Origin: a virus
DNA length: 30,281 bases
Direction: 5' to 3' (one strand)
IMG/VR virus record: IMGVR_UViG_3300042294_001812
Coordinates: 1-30,281 of that record
A model generated the notes under the pieces. It made no database searches. It was not told the DNA's origin and saw only the letters and a program-made list of their open reading frames with translations. Of the stretch, positions 24,531 through 30,281 are shown piece by piece; positions within the stretch are counted from its first letter, which is position 1, and every line of letters begins with the position of its first letter. The translations under genes and the position numbers were made by a program.

Positions 24531-25148
24531 ATGAATAAAAAACTATTAGTAGATTGTATAACATTTGATGTAGATAAATCTGTACTTAAAGAAGCAATGT
24601 CTAAAGGTGGACCATTGGTTGTACAAGGTGTTCTACAAAGAGCCGAAGCAAAAAATCAAAACGGTAGAGTATACGGCAAAGAAATTTTACAAAGAGAAGC
24701 TCAAAAATATGATGAAAATTTCATCAGAGAAAGAAGAGCACTAGGCGAATTAGATCACCCAGACAGTAGCGTTGTGAACTTAAAGAATGTAAGTCACAAT
24801 GTAAAAAGAATGTATTGGAATGGTAATGATTTAATGGGCGAAGTAGAAATTTTAACTACACCAAGTGGCAATATTTTAAAAGAATTACTCAACTGTGGTA
24901 TTAAGTTGGGTATTAGTTCCAGAGGAATGGGAAGTGTTAAAAAGAATGTACATGAAGGTACCGATGAAGTTCAAGATGATTTTGAATTGATTGCATTTGA
25001 CTTTGTTAGCAATCCATCAACCAAAGGTGCGTTTATGTTTCCATCTGGAGAACAATCTTTACAAGAAGGAGTTGTAAAAAACCCATTAACAAACAAATGG
25101 GAAAATGTAGAAAATTTAATAAGAGACATTTTAGGAGAAATTAAATAA
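24531..25148 (+). CDS. Prohead core protease (T4 gp21-like)
   Basis: A 205-aa serine protease of the T4 gp21 family, close to gp21 in length (212 aa). The fold is marked by VVQGVLQRAEAKNQNGRVYG (30-49), the catalytic His in LGELDHPDSS (H76), and the catalytic Ser in KLGISSRGMG (S129 or S130), then FELIAFDFVSNPSTKGA. The enzyme sits inside the prohead, cuts scaffold, capsid and internal proteins after Glu in [LI]xE sites, and finally itself; VLKE/AMSK at residues 18-24 is a candidate self-cleavage site. It lies upstream of scaffold and capsid genes, as in T4, and starts 2 bases before a 756-aa gene begins after its stop. Confidence 0.93.
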   Translation: MNKKLLVDCITFDVDKSVLKEAMSKGGPLVVQGVLQRAEAKNQNGRVYGKEILQREAQKYDENFIRERRALGELDHPDSSVVNLKNVSHNVKRMYWNGNDLMGEVEILTTPSGNILKELLNCGIKLGISSRGMGSVKKNVHEGTDEVQDDFELIAFDFVSNPSTKGAFMFPSGEQSLQEGVVKNPLTNKWENVENLIRDILGEIK

Positions 25149-25149
25149 T

Positions 25150-27420
25150 ATGAATGATATTCTAATTGAAAATATTAAACTCAAATCAGACTTACAATAT
25201 GATATTTTATTTGAATCAAAAGAATATCACAGTCTAGATTCCGGCATCAAAACATTCATGAAAGAATGTTATGATATGGGTGTAAATACTAGCATCTATA
25301 TTCAACAAGATAAAGTATTACTTGAAAGTGTTGATGAAGGATTTTTTGATCGTGTTAAAGCTGGCGTAGTTCGTACAGGTCAAGGAATAAAGAATCTATC
25401 TGGTTTTGGTACACAAACTGCCGATAGCAAAGATGCTGGCGTTGATTCTTTATTAAAAGGTTTTAAACAAAAGTTTGAAAAAGCTAAACAATTTTCTGGT
25501 CAAGGATCGCCAGGTGTAGGTCCTGGTGTAGAAGGATTGAAAGATAAACTTAAAGATGAGATAGAATATCTTGATAGAAAAGCAAATCAAGATAAAACTC
25601 CGCCTCCTGATCAAAAAACAGCAGAAGACATTGTAATAAGAACTCCAGGAGTTCCAAAGTCTCTTAAAGACAAGATAATTCAAGGTATAAGAGAAAATCC
25701 TGGTAAAATTAAATTTTTATTAGCTGCTGCATCATTTGGTGCAGGTATGGTTGCTGCTTCTTATACTTTAGGAAATCCTCTTGCAATAAAAGCTGCTGGT
25801 GCCGCAGTAAACGGTATTGGTAATGCTGTTCTAGCAAAGATTCAAGGTCGTGGTACAGGCGATGCAGTAATGTCTGGTTTAACTCAAGGTGTAGCTGGTG
25901 CTGCTCTTGCTGGTGCAGGCGCAGCAACAGTAAATGCTATATCATCATATATTGATCAAGCAGGTGAAGTTAGTCCAAACGCATTTCAAGTTACAAAACA
26001 AAAATCCGTTCCAACCCCACCAACCCCACCAACCCCATCAAGAACTCCAGATGATATGGAACCTATTGGTCCAGAACCAATTCGTGCAGACCCAACTCCA
26101 TCACAAACTCCAACTCCATCACAAACTCCAACTCCATCACAATCTACAACTCCTACTCCTACTCCAAGTTCAGCATCACCAAAATATGTAGAACCAGGTA
26201 CTAGAGCAGCTAGAGTTGCATATGATGCAGATCAACAAGCACAATATTATAAGTCAAGAGGATATACTGGTCCAAAGGATACTTTGGGTAGACCAAAAGC
26301 TTTATTTAGAGAAAATAAAGAAAGTATGTTCGTCAAATCATATAATAATACTTATACTTTAAAAAAATCATTAAATGAAAACATTGAAGAAAAATGGAAC
26401 GAAGGTTATGAAGAAACAATTGATGAATCATTAAATGCACAACAACAACAAGCATATGATGAATTTTTGACAGATCTAGGCAAAATGTTTAATAAACCAA
26501 AAGATGGGGTTGTTGCATTTATGCAAAGTCAAGGAGATAGATTCAAAAATGTTCTTGATTATTTAAATCAAAATGTTACTCCAACTGCAGCTCCTCAACA
26601 ACCAACTCCAGGTCAGCCTGTCCAACAACCACAAGGTCAAGTTAAACCTTCTTTGGTAAAACACATTAATGGAATCAAACAAAATCAATTGTTTGCTGGT
26701 GATTTAGCGGTAAGAATTCAAAATATTGTTGATGCAAAACCATCTGGTCAACTTAATGACCGATCTCCTATGTTGAAATTAAGAGTATTCTTAAAATCAA
26801 TTAACAATGTATTGAACACTAATTCTGCTAATTTTAGAAAACAAATTGGTGATCCATCCACTTTACTACAACAAGTAAATGAAGATATTAAAGAATATAG
26901 TGATTTAGCAAAACAAATCTCTGCTGTAATGCCTTCTATTATTGGTGCAACATTTGAATTAAGACAAATGTTTGGTGTGAGAAAACCACAATCACCAGGC
27001 GGGTCAGCTTCTGCTATATCAGAAGAAAAAATAGATAACAGTTCTAGTTTAAGTGTGGAAGAATTAACTAGAGTAAAATTCTTTTTATCAAAATTAGTTG
27101 ACATTGGTTTATTAGTAAAATCAATTGATGTTAACAGTAGTGATAAAGTTCAATTAAAGAATTTGTATAAGAATCTTCTTCAATTAGCAAATATAGTAGT
27201 TAATAAAAATGTTAAGGGAGTTAAACTCAATAAGAAAATTGATTCTGCTTTCCAAGGAAAAGATATTTTAGGTGATCTTCCTGTTAACCAAAAATCAAGT
27301 TCAGTAAAAAAAGGTCCTGGAGATATGTTTAAAAACACAAAAAAGCCAGACGAAAAACTTAAAACATTAACTCCAACTATTCAAAAACCATATGATTATG
27401 AACCAGGAGAATTAGAATAA
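25150..27420 (+). CDS. Large head-region protein with hydrophobic Gly/Ala segment and Pro/Thr linker
   Basis: A 756-aa protein of unknown family. Residues 1-about 185 are charged and helical and contain several prohead-protease-type sites near the start (DILFE/SKEY, VLLE/SVDE). Residues about 187-265 are rich in Gly and Ala with hydrophobic stretches (FLLAAASFGAGMVAASYTLG, GVAGAALAGAGAATVNAI), like a membrane-active or glycine-zipper region. Then come a Pro/Thr/Ser linker (about 286-340, with PTPPTPPTP and PSQT repeats) and a helical C-terminal half with a second Pro/Gln linker near 480. It starts 1 base after the protease stop. The location and sites suggest an internal head or core protein that is cut during maturation; the hydrophobic part could act on membranes during DNA entry. 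Both are inference. Confidence 0.65.
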   Translation: MNDILIENIKLKSDLQYDILFESKEYHSLDSGIKTFMKECYDMGVNTSIYIQQDKVLLESVDEGFFDRVKAGVVRTGQGIKNLSGFGTQTADSKDAGVDSLLKGFKQKFEKAKQFSGQGSPGVGPGVEGLKDKLKDEIEYLDRKANQDKTPPPDQKTAEDIVIRTPGVPKSLKDKIIQGIRENPGKIKFLLAAASFGAGMVAASYTLGNPLAIKAAGAAVNGIGNAVLAKIQGRGTGDAVMSGLTQGVAGAALAGAGAATVNAISSYIDQAGEVSPNAFQVTKQKSVPTPPTPPTPSRTPDDMEPIGPEPIRADPTPSQTPTPSQTPTPSQSTTPTPTPSSASPKYVEPGTRAARVAYDADQQAQYYKSRGYTGPKDTLGRPKALFRENKESMFVKSYNNTYTLKKSLNENIEEKWNEGYEETIDESLNAQQQQAYDEFLTDLGKMFNKPKDGVVAFMQSQGDRFKNVLDYLNQNVTPTAAPQQPTPGQPVQQPQGQVKPSLVKHINGIKQNQLFAGDLAVRIQNIVDAKPSGQLNDRSPMLKLRVFLKSINNVLNTNSANFRKQIGDPSTLLQQVNEDIKEYSDLAKQISAVMPSIIGATFELRQMFGVRKPQSPGGSASAISEEKIDNSSSLSVEELTRVKFFLSKLVDIGLLVKSIDVNSSDKVQLKNLYKNLLQLANIVVNKNVKGVKLNKKIDSAFQGKDILGDLPVNQKSSSVKKGPGDMFKNTKKPDEKLKTLTPTIQKPYDYEPGELE
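26092..26145 (+). repeat. Three tandem 18-bp units in the 756-aa gene
   Basis: Units CCAACTCCATCACAAACT at 26092-26109 and 26110-26127 are identical; the third (26128-26145) differs at one base. They encode PTPSQT in frame, in the middle of the Pro/Thr linker. It is coding length variation, not a regulatory iteron or CRISPR. Confidence 0.85.
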
Positions 27421-27461
27421 AATAATTGGTGATAAACAAGAACATTTATAAATTAGTATAA

Positions 27462-27469
27462 TATTTATA
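27462..27469 (+). promoter_or_regulatory. TATTTATA element, copy 7
   Basis: Exact TATTTATA ending only 4 bases before the ATG at 27474, in a 53-base A/T-rich gap that also has CATTTATAAAT at 27443. No Shine-Dalgarno sequence is possible between the element and the start codon. Confidence 0.5.
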
Positions 27470-27473
27470 TCAT

Positions 27474-27908
27474 ATGATTAAATTAACTGAAATAGCAGAA
27501 ACATTGGGAATTAAAAATCAACCCCAATCTCCACAACCAGTTCCACAAGCTGTTGGAGAATCACCTGCAGCAGTAAAGACACTTACCAAGGAAGAAAAGA
27601 AAGCTCTTTATGAATTGGTACATAATTATAATGAATATGGAAAAGTTCTTTATGAATATCATCAATTGATGAAAGTTGCGGAAAATATTGATAAAATATC
27701 ACAATATGCCGAAACATATGCATTGAATGAATGTGGTGATTGGATGCAAGAAAATACTGCTATTCGTCATTTCAAAGAATTGAAGAAGATGTCTGAAGCA
27801 TTTAAGAAAAATGCTGCTAAATGTCAACAACAAAACAATGAAATGGTCAGTTTATATGAAGATATGGGCAATATTTTAGAAAAATATTTTGAAATTAAAA
27901 GTCATTAA
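27474..27908 (+). CDS. Small helical head-region protein with candidate capsid-targeting N-terminus
   Basis: A 144-aa protein, family not recognised. It begins MIKLTEIAETLGIKN, sharing MIKLT with the flavoprotein at 14940; IAE/T after residue 9 matches the cleavage motif of T4 internal proteins (FIAE/A). A Pro/Gln/Ala linker follows (about 16-36), then a helical domain with aromatic and charged residues (ELVHNYNEYGKVLYEYHQLM, KHxx-free) and two Cys. It stands alone between a TATTTATA element and a terminator, so it forms its own short transcription unit within the head cluster. A small packaged internal protein is a fair hypothesis; nothing in the sequence shows an activity. Confidence 0.65.
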   Translation: MIKLTEIAETLGIKNQPQSPQPVPQAVGESPAAVKTLTKEEKKALYELVHNYNEYGKVLYEYHQLMKVAENIDKISQYAETYALNECGDWMQENTAIRHFKELKKMSEAFKKNAAKCQQQNNEMVSLYEDMGNILEKYFEIKSH

Positions 27909-27927
27909 AACATTATAAATAGAAACG

Positions 27928-27963
27928 AAAAACCCCACTTTTTACAGTGGGGTTTATTTTTTT
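27928..27963 (+). terminator. Bidirectional intrinsic terminator between convergent genes
   Basis: A 9-bp stem, AACCCCACT (27931-27939) with AGTGGGGTT (27946-27954), and a 6-base loop. On the plus strand it is followed by TATTTTTTT; on the minus strand it is followed by five T. It lies between the converging genes ending at 27908 (+) and 27962 (-), so it can serve both. The stem core equals that of the terminator at 14883. Confidence 0.9.
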
Positions 27964-28270
27964 AAATTTCTACTGAACCAAGTTCATCTATTTTATTTAA
28001 CATATCACTGAACGATTTAAATAAATGTTTGGTATCATTTATTAATAAAATATAATCGTCATCTGTTTTATATATTTTATAAGTATAATCATCCATGTCT
28101 TTTTGATTTTTTACTTTTAATACAAGTCGTGCATCACCTTCTGGTTCAAATCCCATTCCATATAACATATCTAATTCTTTCCAATCCCATCCATTTGGAT
28201 GATCTATATCATCCAACTTATATTCTTTTTCTCCACTTTCTTTTGTTAAGAATGATTTTAAGTGTGTCAT
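27962..28270 (-). CDS. Small acidic protein on the reverse strand, unknown function
   Basis: A 102-aa protein starting MTHLKSFLTKESGEKEYKLD. It is acidic, with a central DIDHPNGWDWKELDMLYGMG segment and a beta-rich middle (ARLVLKVKN, YTYKIYKTDDDYILLIND) followed by a C-terminal helix. No family is recognised; the mixed strand/helix order looks like a small folded domain. It is the second gene of a two-gene reverse-strand unit (2 bases after the 197-aa gene) and its stop lies inside the T-rich flank of the shared terminator. Reverse orientation inside the late head cluster suggests different timing, perhaps early or accessory. Confidence 0.65.
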   Translation of the reverse strand: MTHLKSFLTKESGEKEYKLDDIDHPNGWDWKELDMLYGMGFEPEGDARLVLKVKNQKDMDDYTYKIYKTDDDYILLINDTKHLFKSFSDMLNKIDELGSVEI

Positions 28271-28272
28271 AA

Positions 28273-28863
28273 TTAATTATTAATTTTAATTGCGTCTTTT
28301 ATGAAACTGTATAATTTATTTTTTATTTCTCCTTCACCAGTATCATTAGTAATTGGATCGGATAACTTATAACGAATTTCTGCTGAAGGTTTATCAAAGT
28401 CTTCTTCATTTTGATATTCAGTATACCATACACCATATTTGAAAGAATTTTTTGTATCATCTTCTTCGTTTGTTAATTTCTTAATTACAAACTTAATTGT
28501 ATTTTCATTGAATTCTTTATCAAAACTCAATTCCATACCAGATCCTGCATTTTTATTGTTAACTGGACCTGTTACTTCTGCAATTTTTGCAACTTCATAT
28601 GGTTTAAAATCAAGTCCCTGATTTTTATTCAATTCATCTCTAAACTTAACATTCTTTTTGTTTAGTTCTGCGGTTTCATTGATTACATTTGCGAATGATC
28701 TACGAAATATTTCTTTCAATTTTGTTCGTATTTCGTTCTTTTTTGCATCTGGTACATTTGCATATAATGCACGTAAATATCTTTGAACATCACCGTCAGT
28801 ACATCCAAGTTTTTTACCAGTTTCTTTGTTGTAAATACATTTACCTTTGATTTTATATGGCAT
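28273..28863 (-). CDS. Reverse-strand protein with short Cys motif N-terminus, unknown function
   Basis: About 196 aa from the ATG at 28863. The frame continues to a TTG at 28899, but the ATG gives the start MPYKIKGKCIYNKETGKKLG, which resembles small phage proteins beginning MPY-x-x-x-GKC-[IV]-Y. Two Cys (C9 in GKCIYN, C22 in GCTDG) flank a Lys-rich turn and might bind metal or form a hairpin; QRYLRALYANVPD follows as a helix. The remainder is Lys/Glu/Asn-rich with a possible beta domain (MELSFDKEFNENTIKFVIKK). A TATTTATT sequence on the minus strand (28876-28869) lies 5 bases before the ATG. It is the first gene of the reverse-strand pair. Function unknown. Confidence 0.62.
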   Translation of the reverse strand: MPYKIKGKCIYNKETGKKLGCTDGDVQRYLRALYANVPDAKKNEIRTKLKEIFRRSFANVINETAELNKKNVKFRDELNKNQGLDFKPYEVAKIAEVTGPVNNKNAGSGMELSFDKEFNENTIKFVIKKLTNEEDDTKNSFKYGVWYTEYQNEEDFDKPSAEIRYKLSDPITNDTGEGEIKNKLYSFIKDAIKINN

Positions 28864-28868
28864 AATAC

Positions 28869-28876
28869 AATAAATA
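28869..28876 (-). promoter_or_regulatory. TATTTATT element (7 of 8 match) for the reverse-strand pair
   Basis: Read on the minus strand, TATTTATT ends 5 bases before the ATG at 28863, the same orientation and spacing as the copies before plus-strand genes. It supports both the motif and the choice of start. Confidence 0.35.
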
Positions 28877-28904
28877 TCAAGATTTTTTATTACTTTCAAT
28901 TTTT

Positions 28905-28912
28905 TATTTATA
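28905..28912 (+). promoter_or_regulatory. TATTTATA element, copy 8, in the divergent region before the scaffold gene
   Basis: Exact TATTTATA, 105 bases before the scaffold ATG at 29018; read on the minus strand it is the T4 late core TATAAATA, 41 bases before the ATG at 28863. The following 105 bases contain a weak 5-bp hairpin (CGACA 28930-28934 with TGTCG 28942-28946) and an AATTAATTAAT tract, and would form the leader of the scaffold mRNA. This is the only long leader in the window. Confidence 0.45.
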
Positions 28913-29003
28913 TTTATTCAACAGTAATACGACATTTCCTTTGTCGCAACATATAATTAATTAATCTTCATTGAAGTTCAAATCCTCAATAACTTCACAC
29001 AAA

Positions 29004-29010
29004 TAAGGAA
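29004..29010 (+). promoter_or_regulatory. Shine-Dalgarno site of the scaffold gene
   Basis: TAAGGAA, seven bases before the ATG at 29018. It fixes the start and, with the sites at 11603 and 24513, is one of only three clear Shine-Dalgarno sequences seen. Confidence 0.6.
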
Positions 29011-29017
29011 AATAAAT

Positions 29018-30046
29018 ATGTCAAATCTATTAAAAGAAGCTATTGCTGACGCTAAAGCTGTACGTGCTACAGCACTTGCAAATGCAAAAGCTGCGTTGGA
29101 AGAAGCATTCCAACCAAAACTAGAAGCTATGTTAGCCGAAAAATTAAAAAACGAAATTTCTGAAGGTGAATATGGTTCAGATGAAGTGTCTGAAACAATG
29201 CCAATGGAAATGTCCGCATCAGATGATGCAATGGATGAAGGAATGGAAATTACAGATGAAGAATTAAATGAAATTCTCGCTGAACTAGAAGGTGAATTGG
29301 ATGAAGCAGGTCAAGTTGACCCAAATGTTCCAGTTGCACCAGCACCTGCTCCAGTTGATCCAGCCGCAGCAGCACCAGCTCCAGTTGCACCAGTTGATCC
29401 AATGGCAGCTCCAGTTGCACCAGCACCTGTTCCAGTTGATCCAATGGCAGCTCCAGTTGCACCAGCACCTGCTCCAGTAGCCGAAGAAGCTGAAGGAGAA
29501 GAAGTAGTTGATCTACAAGAACTTCTTGATTCATTGAACGAAGAAGAAACCGAAGAAGAAGAAATGGAAGAATCTATCGTCAATGAAGAAAAGGAAGAAG
29601 ACGACGAAAAAGAAGAAAAGGTAGATGAAAAGATTGAAGATGAAAAGGTTGACGAATCTCTTCAAGCTGAATTGAACGAAGCTATGTCTACTGTTCAATA
29701 TCTCCGTGATCAACTTAACGAAGTTAATTTGTTGAATGCAAAGTTGCTATATACAAATAAACTATTTAATCAATTTAACCTCGACCAAAAGCAAAAACTT
29801 AAGGTTGTGGAAACATTCGACTTGGCTAAGTCCATCCGTGAAGTCAAGTTGAGTTATACTATTTTGTCCGAATCATATAGTTTAGGTGGATCAGTTGTCA
29901 AGAAAACTAATACAACTGCAAAAACAATCACCGAAGGTTTGGCAAGTAAACCAGTTGCATCAACAGCTCCTAAAAAGGATCTAATTGTAGAAAACAGCAA
30001 CGTGATGGCTTCAAGATTCCAAAAGCTCGCCGGAATTAAGAAGTAA
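29018..30046 (+). CDS. Prohead scaffold protein (T4 gp22-like)
   Basis: A 342-aa acidic protein directly before the major capsid gene, as T4 gp22. The N-terminus is helical (SNLLKEAIADAKAVRATALA). A Pro/Ala/Val tract (about 97-156) is followed by a very acidic stretch (about 158-215, runs of EE and DEK) and a helical C-terminal domain that ends NSNVMASRFQKLAGIKK; T4 gp22 also ends in VASRF. Scaffold proteins form the inner core around which the capsid assembles and are then degraded by the prohead protease; sites of the type LLKE/A, ALEE/A and LNE/A are present. T4 gp22 has about 269 residues; the extra part is the Pro/Ala tract. A good Shine-Dalgarno sequence is present. Confidence 0.88.
   Translation: MSNLLKEAIADAKAVRATALANAKAALEEAFQPKLEAMLAEKLKNEISEGEYGSDEVSETMPMEMSASDDAMDEGMEITDEELNEILAELEGELDEAGQVDPNVPVAPAPAPVDPAAAAPAPVAPVDPMAAPVAPAPVPVDPMAAPVAPAPAPVAEEAEGEEVVDLQELLDSLNEEETEEEEMEESIVNEEKEEDDEKEEKVDEKIEDEKVDESLQAELNEAMSTVQYLRDQLNEVNLLNAKLLYTNKLFNQFNLDQKQKLKVVETFDLAKSIREVKLSYTILSESYSLGGSVVKKTNTTAKTITEGLASKPVASTAPKKDLIVENSNVMASRFQKLAGIKK
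29396..29479 (+). repeat. Two tandem 42-bp units in the scaffold gene
   Basis: The unit starting GATCCAATGGCAGCTCCAGT occurs at 29396-29437 and 29438-29479 with only two differences seen, and a shorter degenerate copy precedes it. It encodes DPMAAPVAPAPxPV in the Pro/Ala tract. The near identity at DNA level indicates a recent duplication. Confidence 0.85.
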
Positions 30047-30095
30047 AAAGTTAAATTAAGGTGAGTAAAAACTAACTATAAAATAAATTCAAATT

Positions 30096-30281
30096 ATGAG
30101 TGATATTAAATCATTATTGACAAACAATATGAATCCACAGGCTAAGTTGATGACTGAAACCCGTGGATTGCAAAGCAAATGGGACAAGACTGGTCTTCTT
30201 GAAGGACTAGAAGGTGTCGATAAGGCACACATGTCCATCTTGCTTGAAAACCAAGCACAACAATTGTTGAACGAAGCTACC
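30096..30281 (+). CDS. Major capsid protein, N-terminal part (T4 gp23-like, partial)
   Basis: The first 62 codons, running off the window. SKWDKTGLLEGLEGVDKAHM followed by SILLENQAQQLLNEAT aligns with the T4 gp23 start (NKWKPLLEGEGLPEI, then AIIAKIFENQEKDF). In T4 the first 65 residues form a targeting segment removed by the prohead protease after LTE before A. Here QLLNE/AT (E60/A61) is the equivalent site. The gap before it (30047-30095) holds AAGGTGAG at 30058, too far from the ATG (30 bases) to be its ribosome binding site, and no terminator, so it is probably co-transcribed with the scaffold gene. Confidence 0.88.
   Translation, partial: MSDIKSLLTNNMNPQAKLMTETRGLQSKWDKTGLLEGLEGVDKAHMSILLENQAQQLLNEAT

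Noticed and set aside
26005-26170. CRISPR-like or iteron-like direct repeats
   Set aside because: The units are contiguous 18-mers in frame inside a Pro/Thr linker with no spacers, so they are coding repeats.
27914-27921. TATAAATA after the stop at 27908, an exact T4 late promoter core
   Set aside because: It points into the terminator 10 bases downstream with no plus-strand gene to serve; in AT-rich DNA single hits occur by chance.
28864-28899. TTG start at 28899 for the reverse-strand gene
   Set aside because: The ATG at 28863 matches the MPY-x-x-x-GKC type of N-terminus and has a TATTTATT 5 bases upstream; the TTG extension would overlap that element.
28930-28946. Hairpin CGACA/TGTCG in the scaffold leader as a terminator or riboswitch
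   Set aside because: The stem is only 5 bp with no T run and no known riboswitch pattern; it may be incidental.
29250-29713. Several open frames in other frames across the scaffold Pro/Ala and acidic region
   Set aside because: They are created by the 42-bp repeat and GAA-rich codons and have repetitive Leu/Gln or Phe-rich translations without plausible starts.
30047-30095. AAGGTGAG followed by GTG AGT AAA AAC TAA as a tiny leader peptide gene before the capsid gene
   Set aside because: A four-codon frame overlapping its own putative ribosome site cannot be supported.
1-30281. tRNA genes, integrase, attachment sites, insertion sequences
   Set aside because: No cloverleaf with a GTTC-type T arm in gaps, no recombinase or transposase motifs, and the gaps are too short to hold them.

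Overview
The window is a 30.3 kb piece of an AT-rich (by eye about 70% A+T) T4-like myovirus genome. The evidence is recognisable T4-type genes: tail sheath (gp18-like), terminase large subunit (gp17-like), portal (gp20-like), prohead protease (gp21-like), acidic scaffold (gp22-like) and the first 62 codons of the major capsid protein (gp23-like). The phage kills by lysis or at least carries a full headful-type head module; the host cannot be named from sequence. No tRNA, rRNA, CRISPR array, insertion sequence or integrase was seen, and no gap between genes exceeds about 120 bases.

Layout. (1) 1-3105: adsorption/tail-structure genes, including a predicted seven-bladed propeller protein with a dockerin-like calcium pair, and two small tandem paralogues. 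(2) 3118-8450: a tightly overlapping DNA recombination/replication cassette: RuvC-like resolvase, DUF2786-type protein, zinc-finger/TOPRIM primase, and one polypeptide fusing an Mre11/SbcD nuclease to a Rad50/SbcC ATPase (T4 gp47+gp46 in one chain). (3) 8479-14866: a 1012-aa Ser/Gly-rich fibre-like structural protein and an oversized tail sheath, closed by a strong terminator. (4) 14940-20926: a flavodoxin-like protein, a 990-aa protein with a ligase-like and two Pol-beta-type nucleotidyltransferase domains, a zinc-ribbon protein and the terminase. (5) 20948-30281: head assembly genes, interrupted at 27962-28863 by two small reverse-strand genes.

Main ideas. Proteins at 14940, 15706 and 27474 share an MIKL N-terminus followed within 9-19 residues by a T4-type prohead protease site ([LI]xE, mostly before A). 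The site in the 990-aa protein (INE/AT) nearly copies the candidate gp23 cleavage site (LNE/AT). I infer that these proteins are packed into the prohead, processed by the gp21-like protease encoded at 24531 and delivered with the DNA, like T4 internal proteins; the flavoprotein and the nucleotidyltransferase would then be candidate injected enzymes. Separately, the octamer TATTTATA occurs in eight intergenic gaps, always just before a plus-strand gene, and a 7/8 copy precedes the reverse-strand pair: a candidate phage promoter or RNA-processing element.

The genes work together as virion construction (sheath, fibres, portal, protease, scaffold, capsid, packaging motor) plus the junction-clearing recombination enzymes that a T4-like phage needs before packaging branched DNA.
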